Positions 55,027 through 64,000 of a stretch of 64,000 nt of DNA are shown here, one piece after another. The DNA is taken from the NCBI RefSeq assembly GCF_008035925.1, contig NZ_CP036264.1, positions 271,774 to 335,773 of the forward strand, given 5' to 3'. The notes below the pieces were generated by a model that ran no database searches, had not been told where the DNA came from, and worked only from the letters and a program-made list of their open reading frames with translations. Both the position numbers and the translations under genes were made by a program. This DNA comes from Stieleria maiorica (GTDB lineage: Bacteria; Planctomycetota; Planctomycetia; Pirellulales; Pirellulaceae). Position 1 is the first letter of the stretch, and each line of letters begins with the position of its first letter.

Positions 55027-57802
55027 CCCCACCGAGCTGCGCGAGGAGGAAGCGGAGGTGCGCGACCCGGTCGAAGTACTGGGCGAGGAGCTGATCGAAC
55101 GCCGTCGCCGGGGAGACCAGGTGACGACCGATCAATACGCGCGGGCCTATCCCGAGTTGGCCGACCGCATCCGGATGCAGTTCCCGGTCATGATCGCGCT
55201 GGAAAAATTCAAAGAGAACACGCTGTCCTCGACCGCCGATCCCTATGATATCGAGATCGAGGTGCCACCGGAACTGGGTGATTATCACATCGTTCGTGAA
55301 ATCGGCCGCGGCGCGATGGGGGTGGTCTATGAAGCCGAACAGCAGAGCCTGCAGCGACGCGTCGCCGTCAAAGTGTTCCCCCGCCAGACCCTGCAAGAGG
55401 CTCGCAAGCTGGAACGATTTGCCCGCGAATCCAAAATGGCCGCGCGGTTGCACCACAACAACATCGTGCCGGTGTTCGGCGTCGGACATCATTCCGGATT
55501 GCACTACTTCGTGATGCAACGGATCAAAGGCGTCGGGCTGGATGAAATCATCGAACGGGCCAAATCCGGATCGCGGCCCTCTCGATCCTCCGACGACACA
55601 CTGCGATGGCGTTTCGGGGCGGGCAGCACCGCCGATTCCGGCAGCAACCGCTCCCTTCGCCTGGCCCGGTTGTTTGGTCGCCATGAGGACGATCCGCCGA
55701 CGATCGCACCGACCGGCGAGGGTGTGGGTTCGGACCAAGACCTGGCGTCGGAGATGGCGTCCAGCTTTGTTCGTGCGGCCGGCATCGGAGTCCAAGTGGC
55801 TGACGCGATTCATTATGCACACAGCCAAGGAGTTCTACACCGGGATGTCAAACCGAGCAACTTGATGATCGACTCCGGTGGGACCGTGTGGGTGACCGAC
55901 TTCGGGCTCGCGACCGCCTTGCAACAAGACCAGCCGGTCGACCGCAACGACATCGCGGGCACACTGCGATTCATGGCCCCCGAACAGCTGGGCGGCAAAC
56001 ACGACACCCGCAGCGATCTCTACAGCTTGGGCGTCACGCTGTACGAACTGATCACCCTGCAACCGGCGTTCGTCGCCGGCAGCAAGGCCGGGGTGGTGGA
56101 TCGGATTCTACATGGGGAATTCGAGAAACCACGATCGGTACGGCCACGCATTCCGCGGGATCTGGAAGCGATCGTGCTCAAGGCGATGGCCTTGTCACCC
56201 GAACAGCGGTATCAAAACGGACGCGAACTGGCCGACGATTTGACCCGGTTCATCAACGGGCGTCCGGTTCGAGCCCGGCGGATCGGAAGTATCGGCCGCA
56301 TGGTCCGATGGGCGCGGCGCGACCCCTTGGCCGCCTCCCTGGTCGGTACCTTGGCGGTCGTGATCGGCACGTCCTTCGTCCTGGTCAGTTCAAAGTGGCG
56401 TGAGGCGGTCGAAGAACGGCAACGCGCCGAAAGCAATTTGATCGTAGCACTTGAATCGATGGACCAGATTCTGGGTCGGTTCACGTCCAGCTGGATGGCT
56501 CGCCCGACCGATCTGGAAATCGGCCCCGAAGACGCTGCGCCCGGAGACTCTGTGCCGGCAGACCTCGCGCCCGGTGAGCTTCAGATGCTGGTTTCCGACC
56601 ACAGCGCGTCGCTGATGGAAGATGCGATTCGGTTCTACGATCGATTCGCCGTCGACAACGCCCCCAGCCCCAGGCTGATGCGCGATACCGCACGTGTCCA
56701 TCAGCGCGCCGGGGATATCTATCAACGGCTCGGTAAGTACGCCAAGGCCGAGCATGCCTACGTGCGTTGTCTGGCGATTTTGAATCAACAAGACGCCACG
56801 GATGACACCTCGCTGGTGTTGACCAAGGCGAAAGTGCTGAACCAATTGGGGTTGGTCAAGTATGCCACCAGCCGTTTCCCTGAAGCGGAACGGGTCTTTC
56901 TGAAAGCACGCGATGTCTTGGCCCAGCAGACGCATCGGGGCGAACCGGCCTGCCAAGCCGAATTGGCGCGGACGTTCAGTAATCTCGGGCAATCTCAGTG
57001 GTTGATGTTCCACCACGAAGACGCGCGACGGAGCCATCGCAGAGCCGTTTCCATTCTGGAAAGTCTGGTCGAGTGGGAACCCGAAAATCCGGGCTATCAA
57101 CTGGCCCTGGCGCGCGCCTATCGGGCCTATTATCCGTTTGCGTCGAATCGGAACAGCAACGAGCGGGAATCGGTCAAGTCGGCCGGGATCGCGATCTTGG
57201 ACGAACTGGTGATCGAGCATCCGCATGTCCCGGATTATCAGTGTGAACTGGCAGAGATGTTGACCGCGACGGTCCAGCGTTTTCGCTGGACGGGGAACAA
57301 CCGGGACCAGATCGCCCAACTGGAACGCGGCATCAAAATCGCCCGCCAGTTGAGTCAGGCTTACCCCGCTATTCCACGCTACAAAGTGACGCTGGCCGAC
57401 GCCCTGAAGGCGATGGGAGACTTGGTCGATCGCTCCGATCCGATCGCCGCGGCGACGTACCTGAATGAGGCGATCGAGATTTTTCGTTCGCTGACAGGCA
57501 ATTTTCCCGATGTCCCCGCCTATCACTTCTTGTGCGCGATGGCACTCCGCGAACACTCGCAATCCCGATTTCGGATCGAACAGTTTGCCGAGTCTCAGCT
57601 GAGTGCCCTGCAAGGGGTCGAGGAACTGGAGGTCTATGTTCGGCTCCGCCCCGGCAATCGAATCGCCTGGGGGATGCTCGCCAGACTGCATGATCAAGTC
57701 GCCGCCGCATCGATGTCGATGAATGAAGCGGAAGATGCCGAAACGGCGCGGGCCAAAGCCCAGGAAATCCGTGAGCGATGGGGACCAAGCCGCCGCCGTT
57801 AA
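55016..57802 (+). CDS. Ser/Thr protein kinase with membrane segment and C-terminal TPR region
   Basis: This encodes 928 residues. The kinase domain (about 88-410) has GRGAMGVVYEAEQ, VAVKVFPRQ with the ATP Lys, VLHRDVKPSNLMI, VTDFGLAT and APEQLGGKHDTRSDLYSLG. An insert of about 60 residues rich in Arg/Ser lies between the hinge (MQRIKGVGLDEII) and the catalytic loop. A membrane helix (LVGTLAVVIGTSFVLVSS, about 440-458) separates it from a periplasmic TPR region, for example AGDIYQRLGKYAKAEHAYVR and LNQLGLVKYATSRFPEAERV. The TPR part probably senses a ligand and signals to the kinase and its sigma partner. Confidence 0.93.
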   Translation: MNHDPTELREEEAEVRDPVEVLGEELIERRRRGDQVTTDQYARAYPELADRIRMQFPVMIALEKFKENTLSSTADPYDIEIEVPPELGDYHIVREIGRGAMGVVYEAEQQSLQRRVAVKVFPRQTLQEARKLERFARESKMAARLHHNNIVPVFGVGHHSGLHYFVMQRIKGVGLDEIIERAKSGSRPSRSSDDTLRWRFGAGSTADSGSNRSLRLARLFGRHEDDPPTIAPTGEGVGSDQDLASEMASSFVRAAGIGVQVADAIHYAHSQGVLHRDVKPSNLMIDSGGTVWVTDFGLATALQQDQPVDRNDIAGTLRFMAPEQLGGKHDTRSDLYSLGVTLYELITLQPAFVAGSKAGVVDRILHGEFEKPRSVRPRIPRDLEAIVLKAMALSPEQRYQNGRELADDLTRFINGRPVRARRIGSIGRMVRWARRDPLAASLVGTLAVVIGTSFVLVSSKWREAVEERQRAESNLIVALESMDQILGRFTSSWMARPTDLEIGPEDAAPGDSVPADLAPGELQMLVSDHSASLMEDAIRFYDRFAVDNAPSPRLMRDTARVHQRAGDIYQRLGKYAKAEHAYVRCLAILNQQDATDDTSLVLTKAKVLNQLGLVKYATSRFPEAERVFLKARDVLAQQTHRGEPACQAELARTFSNLGQSQWLMFHHEDARRSHRRAVSILESLVEWEPENPGYQLALARAYRAYYPFASNRNSNERESVKSAGIAILDELVIEHPHVPDYQCELAEMLTATVQRFRWTGNNRDQIAQLERGIKIARQLSQAYPAIPRYKVTLADALKAMGDLVDRSDPIAAATYLNEAIEIFRSLTGNFPDVPAYHFLCAMALREHSQSRFRIEQFAESQLSALQGVEELEVYVRLRPGNRIAWGMLARLHDQVAAASMSMNEAEDAETARAKAQEIRERWGPSRRR

Positions 57803-58251
57803 CGTCATGTTCAACGTCGGCCGTGAGCTTACCACTCGCCGAGCACTTCACGGCCGGAGCGCGTTCCGGCGGCGTGCCAAAGTTTCAAATCGATCGAATC
57901 GGTCACGCTGCGGACGCTGCGGTCCAGCAGCGCCGCTTGGACCAAGATGCCTATGATTGCGATCACGACAAGTAACTCGACCAGGGTAAATCCTGAGGCG
58001 CGGAAACGTTTCAAAGCAAATCTCGCAAGTTTTATGGCGGGAGGATGGATCACACTGCCGGAAGAGGCACTGCGGTTGCCAAGCAGGTCCTGTACCGAAG
58101 ACCGTTTTTGCGATCCGTGCCGCGAAAACAGCGAGATTTCAAGTGACGCGGTCCGGCCCGGCGGCGGATTCGCCACCGTCGGGTGGCGAAAAAAGCATCG
58201 CGGCAGGCCGGCCATCCACGCCCCCCACATTCAACGCGACTAACATCCAAC
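57803..58251. other. Intergenic region with a DUF1559 deletion relic
   Basis: The only feature I can support is the minus-strand DUF1559 relic at 57829-58014. A short hairpin with CGCCACCGTC and GGGTGGCG lies at 58170-58188 and may form part of the kinase promoter or a repeat. The histidine kinase promoter must lie in the right half. Confidence 0.45.
57829..58014 (-). pseudogene. Deletion relic of a DUF1559 prepilin-like gene
   Basis: A 61-residue frame reads [20 protein letters not shown] followed by GILV and then directly LLDRSVRSVTDSIDLKLWHA and GTRSGREVLGEW. The first part is the prepilin N-terminus and the second is the typical C-terminus of DUF1559 proteins (normally ...DGSVRF...GTRAGGE...GE). 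Some 250-350 middle residues are missing and the H-x9-DG motif is broken (DRS). The frame is intact across the junction, which points to a fairly recent deletion. A start at the TTG at 58014 is a guess. Confidence 0.8.
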
Positions 58252-59670
58252 GTGCCCACGAACCATTCACTGACCACCCGAATTCTGACGCCGCTGGTGA
58301 TTTCAGCGGCGCTTGCCGCGATGGTGGTGGCGTGGACGTCGTGGACACTCGGCCGCCGCTGGGCGCTCGAGGAAATGTCCGATCGTTATCACTGGATCGA
58401 AGCCGCGATCACGCCGTCCACATTTCCGCTGACCCCCGCCGTCTTGCAGTCGCTTTCACAGTTGACCGGAACGCAGTGGATCACGGTCGATCCGAGCGGG
58501 GCGATCGTGTCGTCGACGCTCCCGCTGGCCCCGACCGCCGAGTTGCCCGGAGCATTGACCGGCCGGTCCGGCATCACGCGGTCCTCCGGTGATGCGGATC
58601 CGGCGCCGATGGATGTCGTGCTCGATTCGACCGAGTTCTTTGCCTTTGCGTTCGATCGGCCGATCGCGGGGGCCGGAGACGGCAGAACGTCGTCGGTGGT
58701 GGTGTTGTTTGCCAAGCGAAACGTCGATGCGGTCGCCCGACGGGCCGCCGCGCTGCCGCTGTTGACCGGATTGTCGACCATCGCCGTCGTCACCGCCCTG
58801 ATGTTTTTCCTGACGTCGCGCTTGATCGGCCGACTCAAACGCCTTGAAACACAGGTCGACCGCATCGCCGGCGGTGAGTTCGAATCTGAACTCTCCGACG
58901 TCGGTCACGATGAAGTGGGACGCTTGGCCGGCGCGATCAGCACGATGGCAGGCCAACTCAGTGAACTGTGGGACCGTGTCAATCGCCAGCAGAGCGCCAA
59001 ACTGTTGCACCAAATCTCCGGTGGCATGGCCCACCAATTGCGCAACACGCTGACCGGGGCAAAAATGGCGATGGAATTGCATCAGGGAAGTCTGGACCCC
59101 GAGCCACCCGAAGAGGTGCGCGTGGCGCTGCGGCAATTGGAAATCGCCGAGGAATACGTCAGCCGGTTGCTCGCCCTCGGTCGCGGCCAAGCATCGACCG
59201 AGCGACCGCAACGCGTCGGCGAGTGTTTGGAGGACGTGCGTTCGACGCACCAACCGATTGCCAATCATCTGCGTGTTGAATTAACTTGGTCGATCGATCC
59301 TGTGTTGCAATCACGATGGATCAAGGACGGGGCGTCGTTTTCCGCCGCAGTTTCCAATCTGGTGCTTAACGCGATGCAAGCCGGATCGATGCAGGCCGGC
59401 TCCCAGGTTGATGTCACCGCGCGGACCATGCATTCGGATCAAGCCGTCGTGTCGGTCGTCGACAATGGGCCGGGTATCGACGATTCGGTCAGCGGATCAT
59501 TGTTCGATCCCTTTGTCACTTCCAAACCCGAAGGCTTGGGGCTGGGGTTGCCGCTGGTCAAACGGACTGCCGAAATGTTAGGCGGTTCGGTTCGCTGGCA
59601 TCGCGATTCGGACAGGACGACGTTTGAATTGACCGTGAACGTATCACAGGAGAACCCGCAGCATGACTGA
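58252..59670 (+). CDS. Membrane histidine kinase of the NtrB type
   Basis: This encodes 472 residues from a GTG at PTNHSLTTRILTP; the frame stays open to a GTG at 58183 inside a hairpin. Two membrane helices (about 10-30 and 174-196) enclose a periplasmic sensor domain of about 140 residues. A HAMP-like linker follows (RLKRLETQVDRIAGGEFESE). The phosphoacceptor box is HQISGGMAHQLRNTLTGAKM with His in AHQLRN. ATP-binding motifs are VSNLVLNAMQAG (N box), DNGPGIDDS (G1) and PEGLGLGLPLVKR (G2). It overlaps the response regulator gene by eight bases, so the pair is co-translated. Signal unknown. Confidence 0.9.
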   Translation: MPTNHSLTTRILTPLVISAALAAMVVAWTSWTLGRRWALEEMSDRYHWIEAAITPSTFPLTPAVLQSLSQLTGTQWITVDPSGAIVSSTLPLAPTAELPGALTGRSGITRSSGDADPAPMDVVLDSTEFFAFAFDRPIAGAGDGRTSSVVVLFAKRNVDAVARRAAALPLLTGLSTIAVVTALMFFLTSRLIGRLKRLETQVDRIAGGEFESELSDVGHDEVGRLAGAISTMAGQLSELWDRVNRQQSAKLLHQISGGMAHQLRNTLTGAKMAMELHQGSLDPEPPEEVRVALRQLEIAEEYVSRLLALGRGQASTERPQRVGECLEDVRSTHQPIANHLRVELTWSIDPVLQSRWIKDGASFSAAVSNLVLNAMQAGSMQAGSQVDVTARTMHSDQAVVSVVDNGPGIDDSVSGSLFDPFVTSKPEGLGLGLPLVKRTAEMLGGSVRWHRDSDRTTFELTVNVSQENPQHD

Positions 59671-61150
59671 CAGTGGTGCACCGGACCAGCCCGATTCCCG
59701 GGGGCAAACGACCCGCCGAGCGACCGTCTTGGTCGTCGATGATGAACCATCGATCTGTTGGGCGTTTGAGCGGATGCTCACCGAGCAAGGGCACACGGTG
59801 ATCACGGCGTCCTCGGCCGAAGAAGGCCTGCAGTTGGCCGCGGCACGACGCCCGGACCTTGTTCTGCTGGACGTGCGATTGCCCAAGGAGGATGGGATTT
59901 CAGCGCTGCCGAAGTTCATCGAAACCAGCGGGGGCAGTCCGGTCATCGTGATGACGGCGTTCGGGGATTTGGAAACCGCCGTTGCGGCGGTCCACCGTGG
60001 TGCAAGTGAGTACCTGGTCAAACCCTTTCACTTGGATGATGCCCGACGCGTCTGCCAGGTCGCCCTTTCGACGTCTCGGCAATCGTCCGCCCCCGTCGCG
60101 GTGGTGCGTAAGGACCAGGGAGACAACCGATTGGTCGGCAGCTCGCCGGCGATGCAACAAGCGTTTCGTCAGATCGCGTTGGTGGCCGCGAGCGATTTGT
60201 CGGTGTTGATCACCGGCGAGACCGGGACGGGGAAGGAGTTGGTCGGGGCCGCCATCCATCGTCACAGCCATCGGTCCAAACAAGTTTACCTGCCGATCGC
60301 GCCGGTCGCTCTGAACGAAGACCTGGTCGAAAGCGAGTTGTTCGGTCATGTCAAAGGCGCCTTCACAGGTGCCGATGCCGATCGGTCGGGACTGTTCGAT
60401 CGAGCCGAAGGCGGCACGGTGTTCTTGGATGAAATCGGCGATCTGCCGATGAGCGTGCAAGTCAAACTGCTGCGTGTTTTGGATCAAGGGGAGTACCTGC
60501 GGGTCGGCGACGTGCGGCCACGACGGTGCAACGTGCGTGTGCTGGCCGCGACCAACCGTGACCTTCACGAAGCGATGCGACAGGGACAGTTTCGCGAGGA
60601 CCTTTACTATCGCCTGAGCGGCCTGCACATCCACCTGCCGCCCTTGCGTGAACGCTTGGAAGACCTCGCGGTGCTGTGTCGGCATTTCTTGCTGCGTCTG
60701 GGCAACGAATCCGCGGCGGAATCGCTTTCCGAGGAATTGATCGACGCGCTTTCCGAGCGACCGTGGCATGGCAACGTCCGCGAACTGAGCAACGCTGTGG
60801 AACATGCGGCGGTTGTCGCCCGGGGCCGGTCACTGACGATCGACGACTTTCCGCCGGCACAACTCGGTCGCGACTCTGGCGCCGTGCAGTCGCCCGAAGC
60901 TTCGTTGCCCGATGCGGTGGCAGCCTGGTGCAAACCGCGGCTGGACGCCGACGCAGCCGAAAACCCCACAATGACCTTACATGCGGATCTGGTCGCGGCG
61001 GTCGAACCGACGCTGCTGCGGTTGACGCTCCGGGCGACCGCGGGCAGTCGTGCGGCGGCCGCAGAGCGATTGGGGATCCATCGCGGCACGCTCCGAGAGA
61101 AGCTGCGTCACTACGGGATCAACGACGTCGATGCGTCAGGCGGAAAGTGA
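59663..61150 (+). CDS. Sigma-54-dependent NtrC-family response regulator
   Basis: This encodes 495 residues. The receiver domain (about 20-135) has VLVVDDEPS, the phospho-acceptor in [22 protein letters not shown] and [10 protein letters not shown]. The AAA+ domain has [11 protein letters not shown] (Walker A), the sigma-54 contact [29 protein letters not shown] (Walker B) and [20 protein letters not shown]. The C-terminal Fis-type HTH is [20 protein letters not shown]. It activates sigma-54 promoters after phosphorylation by the kinase encoded just upstream. Target genes cannot be read from this window. Confidence 0.95.
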   Translation: MTDSGAPDQPDSRGQTTRRATVLVVDDEPSICWAFERMLTEQGHTVITASSAEEGLQLAAARRPDLVLLDVRLPKEDGISALPKFIETSGGSPVIVMTAFGDLETAVAAVHRGASEYLVKPFHLDDARRVCQVALSTSRQSSAPVAVVRKDQGDNRLVGSSPAMQQAFRQIALVAASDLSVLITGETGTGKELVGAAIHRHSHRSKQVYLPIAPVALNEDLVESELFGHVKGAFTGADADRSGLFDRAEGGTVFLDEIGDLPMSVQVKLLRVLDQGEYLRVGDVRPRRCNVRVLAATNRDLHEAMRQGQFREDLYYRLSGLHIHLPPLRERLEDLAVLCRHFLLRLGNESAAESLSEELIDALSERPWHGNVRELSNAVEHAAVVARGRSLTIDDFPPAQLGRDSGAVQSPEASLPDAVAAWCKPRLDADAAENPTMTLHADLVAAVEPTLLRLTLRATAGSRAAAAERLGIHRGTLREKLRHYGINDVDASGGK

Positions 61151-61186
61151 ATCGACTACGATGCGCCTTGGACCACGGTAATGATA

Positions 61187-61263
61187 CATCCCCACGGATA
61201 GCAGGGCGTACCCACGGATCCCTGACCGATCAACATCCGTGGGGACGCTTTGCCATCCGTGGG
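61187..61263. repeat. Cluster of CCCACGGAT motifs in inverted orientation
   Basis: Two copies of CCCACGGAT (61191 and 61211) are followed by two inverted copies, ATCCGTGGGG and ATCCGTGGG, ending at 61263. The group lies between the convergent response regulator and HPt genes and may form alternative hairpins or a terminator. It is not seen elsewhere in the window. Confidence 0.55.
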
Positions 61264-61291
61264 CTGATCTGAATCCGGTTTCGCGGTCTTC

Positions 61292-62650
61292 TCAGCCGTC
61301 ATCAGGCGACGCGGTGCCTCCGATCGGTTGGGGGACGACCAGACGCTGACGAATTTCCAGAACCACGCGAAGTGATTCCTGGCACTGGTGGACATCCTGA
61401 CTTCGTGCCGCGTTCATCAACTTGAGCGCCGCGTCGGTCAGGGCCGGGAATCCGACCGTGCCCCCGGAGCCTTTGAGCCAATGGGCTTCGTTTTCCAATT
61501 CTTCAAAGGCCTTGGTTTGCACCATGGACAACATGCCCATCAAACGCACATCCAACTGCTGGATGAAATCGACGACGATCTCCAGATAGTCTTCGTCGTC
61601 CAAGGGAAGCGTGCACTCGATCGGCGTCTGGTCGACCGCCGCATCATCGGTAGCGACCGGCGAGACGATTCGTGATCGGATGGAGCGGATCTGTTGCAGG
61701 ATGTCGAGCGCCAATCGGCTGTCTTCGTCTTTGGCTGCGTTTTCAAGTTCCCGAGCCGGATCGGTGAAATCGCTGAACCCGACCGTTCCCCCGGAACCCT
61801 TCAGCCAATGGGCTTCGCTACGTAGGGTTCGAAAGTCGGCTTGGCGAAGTGCGTCTTGCATGCCATCCAGCCGGCCGTCCAATCGATCGACGAAGTTCAC
61901 GACGATGCCCCGCATTTCTTCGTCATCGATCGGCAATGTCGTGTGGATCGGGGGCAAACCATCCGCATGGCCGGGCGGCGTCGTCGCGGAATCGCCGTCG
62001 CAGAGAGCCGTGGCGGCGATCGACGCAGATTCCGCGGCGCTGACCACGACGGTCGTGTCTTGTGGTTGCATTCGAACCGTGTCGTCGTGGTCCGAGGACA
62101 CCGGTTGGTTCTCCGCCGGGGACTTCGGAGGCGGCAGAATCAGCTCGATCAACAAAGCGTATTGGATCAGACAGATCGGGATCAGAAACGCGAGCAGTCC
62201 CCAGACGCCGTAACTCGCCATCCCCAATTCGGTTTCCGTTTCGGTGAACGCCAACTGCAGGCTTCCCCAAGGCTGGCCGAACCGAAAGATCGGAACGGTG
62301 ATGCTCCAGTCATGATCTTCCGGACGTGCCGACCAATGCCGCTCGTGTCCGTTGGTTTGGAAGGTGGTGTTGCCGTCCGCGTCGGTCAATCGAACCGATC
62401 GCAGGCTGGGGTTGCGGTCGACAAGCGCGGCCACCGCCGATTCAAAGCCCGCCGCATCGCCGCCGGCAACCATCGCGGTGCCGCAGGCGGCCAACGATTC
62501 GCACAGCGCAACGCGCCCCCGCATCAGTTGCCGACGGGCGTCCGGTGCCAGGCCGATCCAGTCAGCAAGCAACACCGTTCCCGCCAGCAGACCGGTCACC
62601 AGCAGCGCCAAGCGAAATCGGAGAGGGATGCGTGCGTCGAATTTCGGCAT
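61292..62650 (-). CDS. Membrane protein with two tandem HPt domains
   Basis: This encodes 452 residues. An N-terminal membrane helix (LALLVTGLLAGTVLLADWIG), a periplasmic domain of about 120 residues and a second helix (YGVWGLLAFLIPICLIQYAL) place the sensor outside. The cytoplasmic part holds two histidine phosphotransfer domains with identical active segments EAHWLKGSGGTVGF, near residues 290 and 395. Between helix and HPts lies a Thr/Ala-rich linker. There is no kinase or receiver domain, so the protein may be a phosphate store or hub between a separate kinase and regulators. It is convergent with the NtrC-type regulator. Confidence 0.9.
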   Translation of the reverse strand: MPKFDARIPLRFRLALLVTGLLAGTVLLADWIGLAPDARRQLMRGRVALCESLAACGTAMVAGGDAAGFESAVAALVDRNPSLRSVRLTDADGNTTFQTNGHERHWSARPEDHDWSITVPIFRFGQPWGSLQLAFTETETELGMASYGVWGLLAFLIPICLIQYALLIELILPPPKSPAENQPVSSDHDDTVRMQPQDTTVVVSAAESASIAATALCDGDSATTPPGHADGLPPIHTTLPIDDEEMRGIVVNFVDRLDGRLDGMQDALRQADFRTLRSEAHWLKGSGGTVGFSDFTDPARELENAAKDEDSRLALDILQQIRSIRSRIVSPVATDDAAVDQTPIECTLPLDDEDYLEIVVDFIQQLDVRLMGMLSMVQTKAFEELENEAHWLKGSGGTVGFPALTDAALKLMNAARSQDVHQCQESLRVVLEIRQRLVVPQPIGGTASPDDG

Positions 62651-63038
62651 CGTGATAGAATTTGCGGTTTCATCGAGTCGTCTTCACCGATCGAAGAGAC
62701 TACCGACTGGGGCAACATCGGTAGGTGCGGCCCTCCACCAAGCGGTGGTGTACCGTTGTTCGTTTCACTGGAATGCGTCTCTCAAACAAACGATTTGTCT
62801 TTCTCTCTCATCGGGCGTTTGTTTTCCTGCCGATGACCCCGTCTTCGTTGATTCATCCCAAAGTGACTGTTTCAGGGCGACGTCTCACCGCGTGTGTGCG
62901 TGGAAGCAGCCGTGTCGGTTGTGACGACAATAACGTCGACACGAAAGATTGATTTGTTCCGGCGAATTTGAATCGCTATCATGAACGTTTGGCCATGAAA
63001 TAGACGATTCATCAGTTTTTTTGAACATGAGGGAATCC
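62651..63038. other. Intergenic region, no gene seen
   Basis: This 388-bp stretch separates divergent genes. A short hairpin GGTGCGGCCCTCCACCAAGC with GGTGGTGTACC lies at 62723-62753. Open frames of 60-75 codons on both strands have no ribosome-binding site and biased composition. The promoters for both flanking genes must be here. Confidence 0.45.
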
Positions 63039-64000
63039 ATGCCGGTGTTACTTGAAGGCACGGCAGTGGTGATTCTCAACGAGGCGTTGGATCGCTGCTT
63101 GGAAGGCGGCGCGTCGGAATTTCACACGATCGCCCCCAACGCGATGTCCTTTGGCGACGGCGAGGTGACGCAAGCGAGTTTTATGTCGCATCGCGATGCC
63201 GAGTTGTTTCGCGACAAGTTGGTATTGATGGGACTTCGCGATGACGAAGATTCGCCGGATCTGGTGTTGGTCGACGCCCACAATCAAACGATGCACCCGA
63301 CATGCGATTGGTTGCGGTTGATCGAGTACAAGGGAAACTTGATCGCCAGCCATGTCACCAACGACTCGGATGTCGTGGTGGCGCCGGAATCCTGGGATCC
63401 CGATGCCGGACCGACGCTTCAGCACATGTCGGCCGAAGAGGTGCGCGATCGGCTGGAGTTTGTTCGCCGCGAAGAGCGGGTGGACGTTTATCGCGACCGA
63501 CAGACAGGGCAACTGCTTTACAGCGCCCGCCTGCACGAGACGCCTCAGGAGCTGTTCAAGAAGTCCGCCGATATTGTGCTGGGCAACATGCGCCATCCGG
63601 GACAGCCGCCGCCGCCGAGCGATGTGCAGCAAGCGATTCGTGGGGCGATCGGTCAGCTTCAACAACTGGTCACTCAGCAGGAGGATGCCTGGCGGGTCTG
63701 GTTTCTGCTCGGCAAGGCCTGGCACGCCGTGGACCGCATTCCCCGAGCGATCGGCGCGCTCGAGCGGGCGTTGGAAGTAGCCGATCAACCGCAGTCGATC
63801 ATCTACAAAGAGCTGGCCGGCGTGTTGTTGGTCGACGGGGCGACCGAGCGGGCGTGCGAGATGGGGGAAAAGGCGGTCGCGTTGGCCCCCGATGATGTCG
63901 AGTTACTGGGGAATCTTGGGATCGCGTACTTGTTGGATGGTCGCGTTGAAATCGCCGGCAAGACGCTCGAGCACGCCTTGGCGATCCATCCGGATGATTC
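63039..64000 (+). CDS. TPR-containing protein, 3' end beyond the window (partial)
   Basis: The frame is open from ATG at MPVLLEGTAVVILNEAL, with GAGGGA about five bases upstream, to the window edge (320 residues so far). An earlier ATG at 63027 is possible. Residues 1-175 form an alpha/beta part without recognised motifs (APNAMSFGDGEVTQASFMSH). From about residue 195, TPR units begin: VWFLLGKAWHAVDRIPRAIG and LAGVLLVDGATERACEMGEK, then GNLGIAYLLDGRVEIAGKTL. No signal peptide is seen, so it is likely cytoplasmic. Function unknown. Confidence 0.8.
   Translation, partial: MPVLLEGTAVVILNEALDRCLEGGASEFHTIAPNAMSFGDGEVTQASFMSHRDAELFRDKLVLMGLRDDEDSPDLVLVDAHNQTMHPTCDWLRLIEYKGNLIASHVTNDSDVVVAPESWDPDAGPTLQHMSAEEVRDRLEFVRREERVDVYRDRQTGQLLYSARLHETPQELFKKSADIVLGNMRHPGQPPPPSDVQQAIRGAIGQLQQLVTQQEDAWRVWFLLGKAWHAVDRIPRAIGALERALEVADQPQSIIYKELAGVLLVDGATERACEMGEKAVALAPDDVELLGNLGIAYLLDGRVEIAGKTLEHALAIHPDD

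Noticed and set aside
62725-62952. 75-codon plus-strand frame between the HPt and TPR genes
   Set aside because: No ribosome-binding site and no recognisable segment; it crosses a hairpin.
63048-63788. 246-codon minus-strand frame at the right end
   Set aside because: It is antisense to the partial TPR gene, whose frame has a good ribosome-binding site and clear TPR units.

Overview
The window looks like a chromosome segment of a marine planctomycete, most likely Pirellulaceae (Rhodopirellula/Stieleria-like). The evidence is the set of planctomycete-typical families: several secreted sulfatases, DUF1559 prepilin-like proteins, a PVC-type dehydrogenase/cytochrome c protein, a giant TPR protein ending in a DUF1581/DUF1583-like region, Ser/Thr kinases paired with ECF sigma factors, and high GC with many palindromic intergenic repeats. 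No rRNA, tRNA or CRISPR array was recognised.

Layout. 1-20.8 kb: the tail of a small, possibly ferritin-like gene, a 2,123-residue secreted protein with macroglobulin-like beta domains, a PVC-type sugar dehydrogenase/cytochrome c protein, a 3,258-residue exported TPR protein and a membrane thioredoxin-fold protein. 21-24.1 kb: the most interesting region. A Tat-leader protein carries eight exact TTxxxGEE repeats plus two variants, is directly followed by an ATP-grasp ligase, and then by an ECF sigma factor. This matches the logic of graspetide (omega-ester/amide peptide) biosynthesis, particularly the plesiocin-type TTxxxxEE core, but with an unusual Tat-like leader and many cores. 24.3-36 kb: housekeeping genes (yedK/HMCES-like, trkH, deoC, trpE, mcsA-mcsB), one sulfatase and a zinc-ribbon Ser/Thr kinase.

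36.2-37.9 kb is an IS4-family element with near-perfect 31-bp terminal inverted repeats. 37.9-51.7 kb is a degradative island: SGNH hydrolase, sialidase-like protein, a beta-lactamase-fold/VanX-type dipeptidase fusion, a double esterase, a remnant of a Tat-exported glycoside-hydrolase-like protein, three sulfatases and another esterase. These would act together outside the cytoplasm on sulfated, acylated polysaccharides and cell-wall material. 51.9-58.0 kb holds an acidic lipoprotein, a DUF1559 protein, a tiny lipoprotein, an ECF sigma/TPR-kinase pair and a deletion remnant of a second DUF1559 gene. 58.2-64 kb holds a histidine kinase/NtrC-type regulator pair, a membrane protein with two HPt domains and the start of a TPR protein.

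The intergenic DNA carries at least five families of short palindromic repeats with copies in several places. One copy appears to be read in frame as the N-terminus of a sulfatase and another lies 19 bp upstream of the graspetide-like precursor. Start sites, domain limits and family names were judged by eye without database searches.
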